From positions 1 to 64,000 of the forward strand of contig JAAXTM010000003.1 in the NCBI GenBank assembly GCA_013336525.1: a stretch of 64,000 nucleotides of DNA, written 5' to 3'. Shown here one piece after another: positions 54,831 to 63,370 of this stretch. How positions within the stretch are numbered: position 1 is the first letter of the stretch; each line of letters opens with the position of its first letter. Made by a program: the position numbers and the translations under genes. A model generated the notes under the pieces. That model was not told where the DNA came from and did no database searches. It was given only the letters and a program-made list of their open reading frames with translations. This DNA comes from Geobacteraceae bacterium (lineage in GTDB: Bacteria > Desulfobacterota > Desulfuromonadia > Geobacterales > Pseudopelobacteraceae).

Positions 54831-55130
54831 TCACGCCAGCTTGCTTTTCACGCTGTCAATTTTATCTTCCATGGTCTGGTTCCGGTCGGTACGCGTTCCC
54901 GCCTTAATGGTAGTTGTAATACGCGGCGCTCCCATTGCATGAACTTTTTCATGGCATTGTTTGATGGCGGCAAAAACGTCGTCCCATTCACCTTCAATAT
55001 TGGTTCCGTAAGAGTGAAGCGAGGTTTTCAGCCCTGCAGAGGCAAGAACCTTTTCACATTCTGCAATGTATGTGGATAGAGATACACCAACACCAATTGG
55101 TACAATACATAGATCTACCATAACCTTCAT
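54831..55130 (-). CDS. MTH1187-family thiamine-binding-like protein
   Basis: This 99-aa ferredoxin-fold protein (DUF77/MTH1187/YkoF type) has VDLCIVPIGVGVSLSTYIAE, LHSYGTNIEGEWDDVF and CHEKVHAMG. Some members bind thiamine. GGAG lies 9 bases before ATG 55130. Its stop abuts the glycosyltransferase remnant. Confidence 0.88.
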   Translation of the reverse strand: MKVMVDLCIVPIGVGVSLSTYIAECEKVLASAGLKTSLHSYGTNIEGEWDDVFAAIKQCHEKVHAMGAPRITTTIKAGTRTDRNQTMEDKIDSVKSKLA

Positions 55131-55214
55131 TTTTCATGACTCCTTTGCACTGTATGGTTGTTTTTCTTCAGCGTGGTCAGCATATAAATGTCTGTTTACT
55201 CTGCAAGCACGTTA

Positions 55215-56024
55215 TCAAATAAACGCGCTCACAACTGCCCACCCAAGGATTACTACCGTTGTCAGGCCACATATCAAAGCCAGAACATGGTCAAGGTTAT
55301 TCTCTCTGCGGCGTTCGCTGTAACCGATGATAGCCCCGACTACGATGCCGCCGATGATCCCGCCGCCGTGCCCCCAGTTATTGATGCCTGGAAATATCAA
55401 GCCAAAGACAAAAAGACTGACAACCCAACCGCTTACCTCCCGGTAGACGGAACTGCCGTATGCACCACCCCTGCTTTTGCCATAATAGAGCAGGGCGCCG
55501 ATCAGGCTGCAGACTGCTGCCGACGCACCGATAGTGAACGGTACTCCGGCGAAGTAGGAGATGGCATAGCCTATTACACCACCAAAGGAGTAGATGGTAA
55601 ACATGCGGCTGGTACCGTACTCATTTGATACCAGGGGTGCGATCTGTTTCAGTGCCATCAGGTTGAAAATGAGGTGGATAATGCCACCGTGAAGATAGCT
55701 GGCACTGACCACTGTCCAGAACCGGCCAAAATGGCCGATTGGATACGTGCCGGTTGCCCCCAAAAGCATGAGGCTTGTCTGTCCCGGAGAGAGGAAACTG
55801 CCTGAGTCACCTGTACGTGCACTCAGTATTAGTGACAGTGCAAAAAAGAGGACGTTGGCAGTAATGAGGGTTTTGACCAGCCAGTCACCATCCATTACTC
55901 CCTTGGACCAGTTGATAAACTGCCACCACGGGGCTGACCTGGCAGTTCCGCACCACGAACAGACAGACTCTTCGCTCCCCACCAGACGTCTGCAGCGCGA
56001 ACAAAGAATTGCTCGTTGGGTCAT
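55215..56024 (-). CDS. rhomboid-family intramembrane serine protease
   Basis: This 269-aa protein has an N-terminal zinc ribbon (C8, C11, C22, C25), then six or more membrane helices. The rhomboid dyad is S168 (IGASAAVCSL) and H219 (NNWGHGGGIIGG), and the HGGIIHLIFNLMAL helix is typical. Start 56024 has GAGGA 6 bases upstream. The substrate is unknown. Confidence 0.92.
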   Translation of the reverse strand: MTQRAILCSRCRRLVGSEESVCSWCGTARSAPWWQFINWSKGVMDGDWLVKTLITANVLFFALSLILSARTGDSGSFLSPGQTSLMLLGATGTYPIGHFGRFWTVVSASYLHGGIIHLIFNLMALKQIAPLVSNEYGTSRMFTIYSFGGVIGYAISYFAGVPFTIGASAAVCSLIGALLYYGKSRGGAYGSSVYREVSGWVVSLFVFGLIFPGINNWGHGGGIIGGIVVGAIIGYSERRRENNLDHVLALICGLTTVVILGWAVVSAFI

Positions 56025-56121
56025 CAAAAATCCTCTTTAGCGATCATATTGGCGGTATTGGGAGGGTTTCCTCCGCATTTATTGTAACTGAAGTTCATAT
56101 AAAATTTACGTTTACGACACA

Positions 56122-58077
56122 TTAGGTAGTGCCTATTAAACAATCCCCCCGCATAACCCTCTGAAATTCTGTTTCAAGCAACTTCATACTATAAGGCTTA
56201 CGGATGAAACCGGAAGGGTGCTGCCCTTTAATACGTTCACTTAGCTCTTCGTTATTGAAGCCACTTGAAAGGATTATTTTGGCGTCGGGCCTGATGAGGT
56301 AAATTTCTCCCATGGCTGTTATTCCATCCATGTTCGGCATAGTCAGATCCATTAGAACGATGTCAATATCATCAGCGTGCGTGCGAAACTTAGCTACTGC
56401 ATCAATGCCGTCACAGGCGGTAATTACCGTAAAACCGCAGAGTTGGGCCATCTTGGTGCAGATTTTAAGGACCGGTTTCTCATCATCGACCACAAGGACT
56501 ACGCCAGAAAGAGGCTTCTCCAGGATTGTGCCTTCTTCTGGCTGGGGCGAAGCCGGTTCAGGCGCCACAAACGGCCGAGAGGATTCCGTAATTGGGAACA
56601 GAACTCTGAAGGTTGAGCCTTTGCCAGGTATACTCTGCACAAGAAGTGCGCCGCCGTGTGTTCTTATTATCCCCAGAACCGCTGACATACCCAAGCCTCG
56701 TCCGGTAAACTTTGTAGTATAGAATGGGTCAAATAGTCGATGAAGTGTTTCTTCACCCATACCGCAGCCGTTGTCGCTGACTTCAAAAAATACAAAGCGG
56801 CCAGGTTCCGGTTTTTCGTCTACCATGCTGGCGTCCAGACAGGTTTTGTCGCAGTTCTGAATGCCGGTAGTGATTCTGATAATGCCCGGTTGCTGTTCAA
56901 TAGACTCCGCTGCATTCGTAATCAGATTCATGACGATCTGCTGAATATGCCCTTCATCAGCAATTATGGCCGGCAGTTCCGGATAGAGGCACCATTCAAT
57001 CGAAACGGCAGTTGTGGCGGCCGTTTTCAGCATTTCAACATTTTCTCTGACCAGTTCGTTGAGACCCAGTTCCTTTTTGGTATACAATCCCTTGCCCAGA
57101 TAAGTCAGCATCAAGTTTGTAAGTTGGACCGCATATTTGCCTGATATCAAAGCATTAGCTATATATTTTTGAGGATCCGCATCCGGGCTGAGCTTCATCG
57201 AGGCCAGCTCAACATTGCCAAGAATGGACTGAAGCAGGTTATTAAAGTCGTGGGCAATACCCCCTGCCATTACTCCCAGGCTCTCAAGTTTTTGGGTTTG
57301 AAACATTTTACGTTCAAGAGCCAAACGCTCTTCATGAAGAGATCTGATCTCCTCATCCCGTTGTTGTAAAGCATCAGCCAGTTTATTGACTGCACGTGAC
57401 GCCCTGCCGGCTTCATCATCGCATACGATGTCAATCCGGGAGGTAAAATCACCGTCCTGCATGGCATTGATACCGTGCACTAGTGCGTTGAAAGAGCGGG
57501 TTACCTTGCGGAGGACCATATAACAAAGCAGGGAAACCGACAGCCAAAAAGTGATGGCTACACTGGTGGAGATCGCTGCCACACGAAGAATAATACGTGA
57601 CAGGTCTGCAGTTCCGCGCTCCATTCGCACCGTGCCGATTGCGGGTACAGAGGCGTCATTGCCACCGGTAATGGATGATTCAACAGAGTCAAGCATGGGG
57701 CTGCAGTGCACTTCAGTTGATTGGCTGATAACCTCTGTCGGGCTGGATGGATTTGAAGGATGAACATCGGCCATAACCCTGCCATCTGGAGCGATAATCG
57801 TAACCGCATGTATTTCCGGAGCCTGTGCCGCATTCTCCGCCAAATAGCGCAGCTCCTCACTGTTTTCGGCATAAAGAGGGAGTCGGACAGAGTCAGCTAG
57901 TTGCTTGACGCGAAGCTGTAGCTGCTCGGTTGCATGGCTGCGGGTTTTACGGACTTCCGTGATGATGTACAGGGTGCTCAGCAGGCAGGAGATCAGGAAG
58001 GTCAGCAGGGTAAAAATAAGGAAAAGTTTGAACTGAAAGCTGGCGCGGAAATGTGACCATCGCTTCCCTTGATACAT
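56122..58077 (-). CDS. hybrid sensor histidine kinase with receiver domain
   Basis: This 651-aa protein has a membrane helix (about 17-40), a periplasmic sensor of about 120 residues, a second helix (about 165-190), HAMP, a histidine kinase core with H276 (GGIAHDFNNLL), an HATPase (DNGCGMGEE; GRGLGMSAVLG) and a C-terminal receiver with D577 (IVLMDLTMPNMDG). No output domain or partner gene is adjacent. ATG 58077 has GAGGAG 6 bases upstream. The sensor part is not recognised. Confidence 0.92.
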   Translation of the reverse strand: MYQGKRWSHFRASFQFKLFLIFTLLTFLISCLLSTLYIITEVRKTRSHATEQLQLRVKQLADSVRLPLYAENSEELRYLAENAAQAPEIHAVTIIAPDGRVMADVHPSNPSSPTEVISQSTEVHCSPMLDSVESSITGGNDASVPAIGTVRMERGTADLSRIILRVAAISTSVAITFWLSVSLLCYMVLRKVTRSFNALVHGINAMQDGDFTSRIDIVCDDEAGRASRAVNKLADALQQRDEEIRSLHEERLALERKMFQTQKLESLGVMAGGIAHDFNNLLQSILGNVELASMKLSPDADPQKYIANALISGKYAVQLTNLMLTYLGKGLYTKKELGLNELVRENVEMLKTAATTAVSIEWCLYPELPAIIADEGHIQQIVMNLITNAAESIEQQPGIIRITTGIQNCDKTCLDASMVDEKPEPGRFVFFEVSDNGCGMGEETLHRLFDPFYTTKFTGRGLGMSAVLGIIRTHGGALLVQSIPGKGSTFRVLFPITESSRPFVAPEPASPQPEEGTILEKPLSGVVLVVDDEKPVLKICTKMAQLCGFTVITACDGIDAVAKFRTHADDIDIVLMDLTMPNMDGITAMGEIYLIRPDAKIILSSGFNNEELSERIKGQHPSGFIRKPYSMKLLETEFQRVMRGDCLIGTT

Positions 58078-58227
58078 GGTCAACTCCTCACGGGGTAGAT
58101 AGTTTATTGATCTTGATTGTAGATTAACTGTTTCTTGGAGATTTCTAAAAAATAATTATCATGGCCTGATGTTTAATGCAACAGGAAAGCTTTTACTAAC
58201 GCATCCACAATATTCAATGCCGTTAGG

Positions 58228-58695
58228 TCACGGTTTTATCATGCCGATATCCTCCATAAACTCCTTGGCAATATCTCCGCGCAGGTTCTCGGCAAGGCCG
58301 GTCAAGCCGTCGGTCAGATAGCGGGCGTTATATCCTTTCGTACGCAGATACGCCATGGCGATGGATGAGCGGTCTTTGTGGGGGCAGGCGGTGACGATAA
58401 TTTTGTCCATGGGCAATTCTGCAAGGCGTTTGGGCAGCTCATTCAAGGGGATGGAGAGGCCGAACCCCATGCGCCATGCTTTCGTTTCTTCCGGAAAACG
58501 GATATCAACCAGTACCGCCTTCTTTTCCGTCAGCAGCGTTATAAGCTTCTTGCTGTCTATTTTCATGTCGGCGCGGGTATCGTAGTCGAATTTGGTAAGA
58601 AAATTGTCAAAAGCAGAAGGAACGACCTCTGCGGCATAACCAAGCGGCACGACAAATCCAGATAGCAGTAGTATCAGGAGGATAATTAGTTTCAT
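58228..58695 (-). CDS. exported rhodanese-like protein
   Basis: This 155-aa protein has a signal peptide (1-21) and one rhodanese domain with active-site Cys in IVTACPHKDRSSIAMAYLR (about 108). The loop is CPHKDR, so it could bind sulfane sulfur in the periplasm. AAGGA precedes ATG. It lies 92 bases downstream of the metal/redox operon end and may be its last member. Confidence 0.85.
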   Translation of the reverse strand: MKLIILLILLLSGFVVPLGYAAEVVPSAFDNFLTKFDYDTRADMKIDSKKLITLLTEKKAVLVDIRFPEETKAWRMGFGLSIPLNELPKRLAELPMDKIIVTACPHKDRSSIAMAYLRTKGYNARYLTDGLTGLAENLRGDIAKEFMEDIGMIKP

Positions 58696-58787
58696 CTTGT
58701 AATATTCCTTTCCAAATGGTGTGACAGAGCTTTGGTATAGGCTGATTTGCCGTTAATGTCGTTGTCCGCATAATTAAAAACTAAGTG

Positions 58788-59489
58788 TCAGCCGATATAT
58801 CTCTGCAGCCCCTGCCATATAAACCAGCCGCCAACGAGAGCGACGACCAAACCGCTGACACGTTTGGCCCAGGTTGAAAAATTGACTACTCCACGTGCTT
58901 TGACGAACCCCTCGACGAATCCGGTGAACGTGCCTGCAAAAAGCATCAGCAGGCAGTGGCCGATCGCGTAGCAGAACAGCAGTGCAATGCCGTACAGCAC
59001 CTGTCCCTTGCCTGCCACCAGCGTCAGCAGCACAACAAGAACCGGTGTGGCGCAGGGAGATGATACAACGCCGAAGAAAAGCCCCAGCAGGAAGGCCCCA
59101 ATAAGGCCGCCACGTTTTGGTTTGAAGTTACGCCTGATTGGCAAGTGGATTTCGTACAGCCCCATCAACTGACCACCCATGACCAGTGCAATGCCTCCGG
59201 CGATCAGATACCACGGTCCACCCAGCGTGCCGAACATGGTGCCGAGCAATCCGGCGGCAGCGCCAAAGGCGGTGAAGGTCAGTGACAGCCCAAGAATAAA
59301 TACCAGTGAGTAACGGAAGGCTTTACCCCGATCACCATCACTGTAGCCCCCCACAAAGCCGACCACCAGAGGGATGGTCGCCAGCACGCAGGGAGAAGCG
59401 GATGAGAGCACCCCGGCGAGAAAAACGGCTCCGAAGGCAATCAATGGGTAAAGGGTGATGATCTGTTCGATGTTATCGAGAAAACTCAT
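58788..59489 (-). CDS. ccdA: CcdA/DsbD-like membrane thiol transporter
   Basis: This 233-aa protein has six membrane helices with the two paired Cys in SASPCVLATIP and SSPCATPVLVV, as in CcdA. It moves electrons from cytoplasmic thioredoxin to the periplasm, here probably to the adjacent exported thioredoxin. It overlaps that gene by 4 bases. Confidence 0.92.
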   Translation of the reverse strand: MSFLDNIEQIITLYPLIAFGAVFLAGVLSSASPCVLATIPLVVGFVGGYSDGDRGKAFRYSLVFILGLSLTFTAFGAAAGLLGTMFGTLGGPWYLIAGGIALVMGGQLMGLYEIHLPIRRNFKPKRGGLIGAFLLGLFFGVVSSPCATPVLVVLLTLVAGKGQVLYGIALLFCYAIGHCLLMLFAGTFTGFVEGFVKARGVVNFSTWAKRVSGLVVALVGGWFIWQGLQRYIG

Positions 59490-59863
59490 TTCAGGCCCAG
59501 TGCCTTCAGCTCTTTCAATATGTCGGTTTTGTCCATGAAGCCCATGTGGCGCTTGATCTCTTTGCCCTTGGCATCGTAAAAGATCTGGGTTGGAATCATC
59601 TGAATGCGATACTCCTGTGCAAGGGCCTCTGCGGCCCAGACATCGGTAAAGAGAACATTAGCTTTGCCTTTCAGTTCGCGGTTCAGCTCTTCGAGGAGTG
59701 GCGCCATTTTTTTGCAGGGGATGCAGGTGCGGGCACCGAAGTCGGCCACCGTAGGTTTGCCGGATGTCAGGGCGGCGCGGATGGCGACCCCGTTGGAGGA
59801 GGGGAGTTCTGCATGGGCGACGGTTGCAATCATGGTAAGTATAAGGGCGGTAAATAAACGCAT
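59486..59863 (-). CDS. exported thioredoxin-fold protein
   Basis: This 125-aa protein has a signal peptide (1-18), active site C47-I-P-C50 (ARTCIPCKKM) and a cis-Pro (MIPTQIF). Start 59863 has GGAGGT upstream and overlaps the previous stop by one base. Coupled with CcdA it would form a periplasmic reduction path. Confidence 0.92.
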   Translation of the reverse strand: MRLFTALILTMIATVAHAELPSSNGVAIRAALTSGKPTVADFGARTCIPCKKMAPLLEELNRELKGKANVLFTDVWAAEALAQEYRIQMIPTQIFYDAKGKEIKRHMGFMDKTDILKELKALGLK

Positions 59864-60090
59864 CACAGTACCTCCTTGATTTCTGCTACGGATGCACACT
59901 TGCCGGAAAACTTGACCACTCCGTCAACCACCAGCGCCGGGGTGCTCATGACACCGTAGCCCATAATTTTCTGGATCTCTTCAACCTTGATGATCTCGGC
60001 TGTTTTGCCGCTTTCTTCCACCGCTTTTTTTACGTTTTCGTAAAGGGTCTTACATTTCGCACAGCCGGTGCCTAATACTTCGATCTTCAT
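59863..60090 (-). CDS. thioredoxin family protein, redox-active disulfide protein 2
   Basis: This 75-aa mini-thioredoxin (MKIEVLGTGCAKCKTLYENV, CxxC at 10/13; STPALVVDG) belongs to the small-Trx family found with ArsP-type permeases. It lacks a signal peptide and is cytoplasmic. GGGAG lies before ATG. Confidence 0.93.
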   Translation of the reverse strand: MKIEVLGTGCAKCKTLYENVKKAVEESGKTAEIIKVEEIQKIMGYGVMSTPALVVDGVVKFSGKCASVAEIKEVL

Positions 60091-60107
60091 GATGATATCT
60101 CCCTGTT

Positions 60108-60398
60108 TTATGAGTTCTCTGCTTCAAGCAGTATTATGATTTCTTTCGAGCAGCATCTGCCCCGCGGCGAAAGCTCTTTACAGCGCCCCTGTGTACAGGC
60201 CCCTGTCATCCGGCGGATGTCGTCCATGTTTCTGGCACCGTTCTGCATCGCACCCAGGATGGACTGTTTGTTGACGCCGCTACACCAACAGACGATCTCA
60301 TTCAAAGGTGCTTCAAGAATGTTTTCGGTATAATGACCCTTCACTGGTGACCCTTTACGCAAGTTTTTCTTTGATGCGTTTATTTTATCTGTGTCCAT
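60108..60398 (-). CDS. BFD-like [2Fe-2S] protein
   Basis: This protein of 96 aa has the BFD cluster cysteines C-x-C (IVCWCSGV) and a GACTQGRCKELSPRGRCCSK stretch, three Cys more than minimal BFD (C-x4-C plus CC). An extra N-terminal arm (KINASKKNLRKGS) precedes the domain. ATG 60398 was chosen; a TTG at 60425 is an alternative and both overlap the CDF gene. BFD proteins carry electrons or sense iron; the link to metal export is inferred from the operon. Confidence 0.75.
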   Translation of the reverse strand: MDTDKINASKKNLRKGSPVKGHYTENILEAPLNEIVCWCSGVNKQSILGAMQNGARNMDDIRRMTGACTQGRCKELSPRGRCCSKEIIILLEAENS

Positions 60399-61320
60399 GT
60401 CCACAGCAAGCAGCTTGCCGTTCAACGTGGTTTAATTCCTTGATAAGCGGGCCGCCGTTACAAGCCGTGGAACAGTCAAGCTGGATAGTTGTATGGGTAA
60501 TATGAAAATCATGCTCCAGTTCGTGCTCGATGGCGTGCAGCAGGTGGCTGCGCTTCCCTTCAAACTCAGGTTGGATCTCCACATGGGCAGAAAGGGCAAA
60601 GATGTGCGAGCAGACCGACCAGATATTGAGATGGTGAACGTCTGCTACCCCTTCAATTTTGCGAATGCTGGTCGCTACCTGCTCGACCGACAGGCCGCGC
60701 GGGACCCCCTCCATCAGGATATGGACCGCTTCCCGCAGCACTCGCCCGGCGCCGACCAGAATCAGCAGGCCAATGGCGATGGAAATAATCGGATCAGCCT
60801 GATACCAGCCGGTGTAGTGCATCAGGATTGCGCCGACAATCACCCCCACCGAGGCCGCCGCATCACCCAAAACATGTAAAAAAGCGCTGCGCACATTCAG
60901 GTCGTCGTGCGCATGGCCGTGCAGCCCCTTGGCCGCCAGCAGATTGGCAATCAACCCTAACACCGCAATGACCAGCATCGGCGTTGTCTGCACCGCTTCC
61001 GGCAAAATCAGCCGCTTGCTCCCCTCATAGAGAATGCCGATCGCCATCAGAAAAACCGTCAGGCCATTGATCAGCGATGCCAATACTTCGGCCCGGTGCC
61101 AGCCGTATGAATGCTGATCGCCGGGTGGATGAGCCGCCAGTTTGATAGCTCCTAGTGACAGTACCAGTGCGAACAGGTCGAGAAAAACGTGCCCTGCGTC
61201 TGACAGGAGTGCCAGAGAATTGGACCAGATGCCGCCGATTATTTCTGCCACCAGGGTGATGGTGGTAAGAACAATGGCAAACATCAGACGTTTGGATATG
61301 GTTGTATCAATGGATGTCAT
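60385..61320 (-). CDS. cation diffusion facilitator (CzcD/ZitB-like)
   Basis: This 311-aa CDF exporter has six membrane helices with the HxxxD pairs (SDAGHVFLDLFAL, LHVLGDAAASVG), a histidine-containing loop (KGLHGHAHDDL) and a cytoplasmic metal-binding domain (about 215-290). It ends in CCGHGHR. Zn2+, Co2+ or Cd2+ are the likely ions. It shares 14 bases with the next CDF-type gene upstream. Confidence 0.93.
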   Translation of the reverse strand: MTSIDTTISKRLMFAIVLTTITLVAEIIGGIWSNSLALLSDAGHVFLDLFALVLSLGAIKLAAHPPGDQHSYGWHRAEVLASLINGLTVFLMAIGILYEGSKRLILPEAVQTTPMLVIAVLGLIANLLAAKGLHGHAHDDLNVRSAFLHVLGDAAASVGVIVGAILMHYTGWYQADPIISIAIGLLILVGAGRVLREAVHILMEGVPRGLSVEQVATSIRKIEGVADVHHLNIWSVCSHIFALSAHVEIQPEFEGKRSHLLHAIEHELEHDFHITHTTIQLDCSTACNGGPLIKELNHVERQAACCGHGHR

Positions 61321-61969
61321 GGCGCGTCTGTCCGGGTGTTGCTTTGCTACAGCAGCATGAACAGCTCATGCCCCTGGCCTTGCCGAAAGCCTCTCGTCCT
61401 TCCTTGATGGTCAGCCATGAGATCAGGATGGCTCCAATGGCATCGAGACTGCCGATGCCGGTCAGTTCATAGCCGAGACTGGAGATCATGAGGACCACCG
61501 ACAGGTAAAGGCATGCTCGTGAACAGGCGGCATCTGCCAGAATTGCGGGAGAGTTAAGTGCCGTGCCGACCCTGGTTTTCTGGTGGATCAAAAACCACAT
61601 GAAGGATATTGAAAGCAGCGAGATGACGATGCCCCACAGCGTTGTCTCCGGTTTGTGCTGCTGATAAAGGTTGATGCCGGCTGTTATCACCAGGCCGGCG
61701 GACAGGACATAGAACGCTGCACCGGTAATCCGGAGGGCACGCTGCTCGAATTCGTCCCGTGTCTCTCCGCCGTTTACTTTGATTCTGCGCAGCATATGCC
61801 AGACGCCGATCGCCGAAATGACTTCGATAAAAGAATCCACACCGAAGCCGAACAAAGCAAGGGTTTCGTCGGCAGCCCCAGCCCAGACAGAAACACCGCC
61901 TTCAACAAGATTGTAGATGATTGTGAACAGGGCCAGAAAATTTGCGCGGATGTAGAGTTTTTCTTTCAT
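61307..61969 (-). CDS. CDF-like membrane protein without cytoplasmic domain
   Basis: This 220-aa protein has the six-helix CDF-type membrane fold (ETLALFGFGVDSFIEVISAIG; DAACSRACLYLSVVLM) but no C-terminal metal domain. It instead ends in a Cys-rich tail (GMSCSCCCSKA). It looks like the cation transporter-like subfamily often beside ArsP/permease genes. The tail may deliver or sense a thiophilic metal. Confidence 0.8.
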   Translation of the reverse strand: MKEKLYIRANFLALFTIIYNLVEGGVSVWAGAADETLALFGFGVDSFIEVISAIGVWHMLRRIKVNGGETRDEFEQRALRITGAAFYVLSAGLVITAGINLYQQHKPETTLWGIVISLLSISFMWFLIHQKTRVGTALNSPAILADAACSRACLYLSVVLMISSLGYELTGIGSLDAIGAILISWLTIKEGREAFGKARGMSCSCCCSKATPGQTRHDIH

Positions 61970-61985
61970 TTCAGAACATGCCCTT

Positions 61986-62933
61986 TCACAGAATTGCGTT
62001 AAACAGATAGCCGACCAGCGTTATTGCTATCGCGACTATTCCAAAAAAAACAGCCAATAGCCGGTTTTTCAGTACGTTCTTTAATATAATCGCTTCCGGG
62101 AGAGACAGTGCCGTGACCGCCATCATAAATGCCAGCACGGTGCCAATAGCCATCCCTTTTTCCATCAAGGCGTGGACAATCGGAATTACACCGGCGGCGT
62201 TTGAATAGAGTGGAACCCCAAGTGCAACGGCAATTGGAACAGCAAATGGATTGTCCCTTCCTGCCCAACGCGCCAGAAAATCTTGCGGTACAAAGCCGTG
62301 GATAAAGGCTCCCAATCCGACCCCGACGATAACGTACGGCCAGATTTTTTTCAGGAGTTCATACGTATATTCCCGTGCATATTCAAGCTTCTGCCGGAAG
62401 GTTTGTTTCACGATTTCTGTATTGCCAACCTGCATCTTCCAAACATAGTCCTGAACATACTTCTCCATCTTCAGCTTGCCGATGATGATACCGGCGATAA
62501 TCGCCACCAGCAGGCCTGAACCGATATAGATCAGGGCGATCTTCCAACCGAACAGCCCCCAGAGCATGATCAGTGCAACTTCGTTTACCATCGGGGAGGA
62601 GATCAAGAACGAAAAAGTTACTCCAAGCGGCACGCCGGACTCGACAAAGCCGATGAAGAGCGGCACCGCAGAGCAGGAGCAGAAGGGGGTTACGATGCCA
62701 AGCAGGGCGGCCAGGACGTTGCCAACATATTCCCGTTTATGGGAAAGCAGGCGTTTGGTCTTTTCCGGCGGGAAGGAGGTGCGGATAATCGCCACAACGA
62801 AGATAATTGTCGTCAGCAGCAGGAAAATCTTGGTCGTGTCATAGATGAAAAAATCCAGAGCTTCGCCAAGGCGGGTTCCTGGTGTGAGGCCAAGAAGATC
62901 GAACGTTATATAATCAGCAGTTTGTTTTAGCAT
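61986..62933 (-). CDS. ArsP/DUF318-family permease
   Basis: This 315-aa protein has about eight to ten membrane helices and the family signature TPFCSCSAVPLFIGFVESGV and SSPMVNEVAL. Related ArsP proteins export trivalent organoarsenicals; others in this family have unknown substrates. It is the first structural gene after arsR, with the small thioredoxin and CcdA as usual partners. Confidence 0.88.
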   Translation of the reverse strand: MLKQTADYITFDLLGLTPGTRLGEALDFFIYDTTKIFLLLTTIIFVVAIIRTSFPPEKTKRLLSHKREYVGNVLAALLGIVTPFCSCSAVPLFIGFVESGVPLGVTFSFLISSPMVNEVALIMLWGLFGWKIALIYIGSGLLVAIIAGIIIGKLKMEKYVQDYVWKMQVGNTEIVKQTFRQKLEYAREYTYELLKKIWPYVIVGVGLGAFIHGFVPQDFLARWAGRDNPFAVPIAVALGVPLYSNAAGVIPIVHALMEKGMAIGTVLAFMMAVTALSLPEAIILKNVLKNRLLAVFFGIVAIAITLVGYLFNAIL

Positions 62934-62965
62934 GTCAGTTCCATATTAATTTGTTTAGGCAGCAA

Positions 62966-63277
62966 TCATGCCGCGAGCAGCAGTTTGTGCCGACCGGTAA
63001 TCTCCTCGGTCATTATCATGGCTGCCAGATCGACTATTTCAAAAATTTCGTGGTGTTTTACGGCGTAGAAGATCTTGACCCCTTCTTTGCGACGAAACAG
63101 TATACCGGACGAGACCATCAGATTCAGATGGCGCGAAGTGTTGGACTGCTCCTCGGAGATTGCAGGGAATATTTCACAGACACAACGTTCACCGTTGCGC
63201 AGGAAGTCGATGATTTTGAGTCGGGTTGGTTGGCCGAGGGTTTTCAGGATTTCTGCCTGGAAATGATTTTTGTCCAT
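62966..63277 (-). CDS. ArsR/SmtB-family metalloregulator
   Basis: This 103-aa winged-helix repressor has the alpha-3 metal site C32-V-C34 (NGERCVCEIFP), the typical As(III)/Sb(III) or soft-metal sensing site, and a HTH (EEQSNTSRHLNLMVSSGIL). Its ribosome site GTGGGG lies in the operator's right arm. It would repress its own operon until metal binds. Confidence 0.93.
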   Translation of the reverse strand: MDKNHFQAEILKTLGQPTRLKIIDFLRNGERCVCEIFPAISEEQSNTSRHLNLMVSSGILFRRKEGVKIFYAVKHHEIFEIVDLAAMIMTEEITGRHKLLLAA

Positions 63278-63282
63278 GTATA

Positions 63283-63320
63283 TACCCCACTATATGATTA
63301 TGTAATCATATAGTGGGGTA
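63283..63320. promoter_or_regulatory. ArsR operator, 38-base palindrome
   Basis: Positions 63283-63300 and 63303-63320 are perfect inverted copies (CCCCACTATATGATTA core) around a TG centre. It contains the -10 box and the likely start point of the arsR transcript, so bound ArsR would block initiation. Confidence 0.85.
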
Positions 63321-63335
63321 AGTGAAGGATGTCAA
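63307..63335 (-). promoter_or_regulatory. arsR operon promoter
   Basis: On the minus strand TTGACA (63330-63335), a 17-base spacer and TATATG (63307-63312) lie inside or next to the operator palindrome. It drives arsR through ccdA. Confidence 0.75.
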
Positions 63336-63370
63336 GCTGGAAAATTTATGGGTGGGTAGTCAGGCGATTG

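Noticed and set aside
54567-55079. 170-aa open frame on + covering the thiamine-binding gene
   Set aside because: The better-supported genes on the minus strand (MTH1187 family and the GT2 remnant) explain this DNA; the + frame has no ribosome site or domain.
55188-55628. 146-aa + frame inside the rhomboid gene
   Set aside because: Antisense to conserved rhomboid helices and active site; no independent support.
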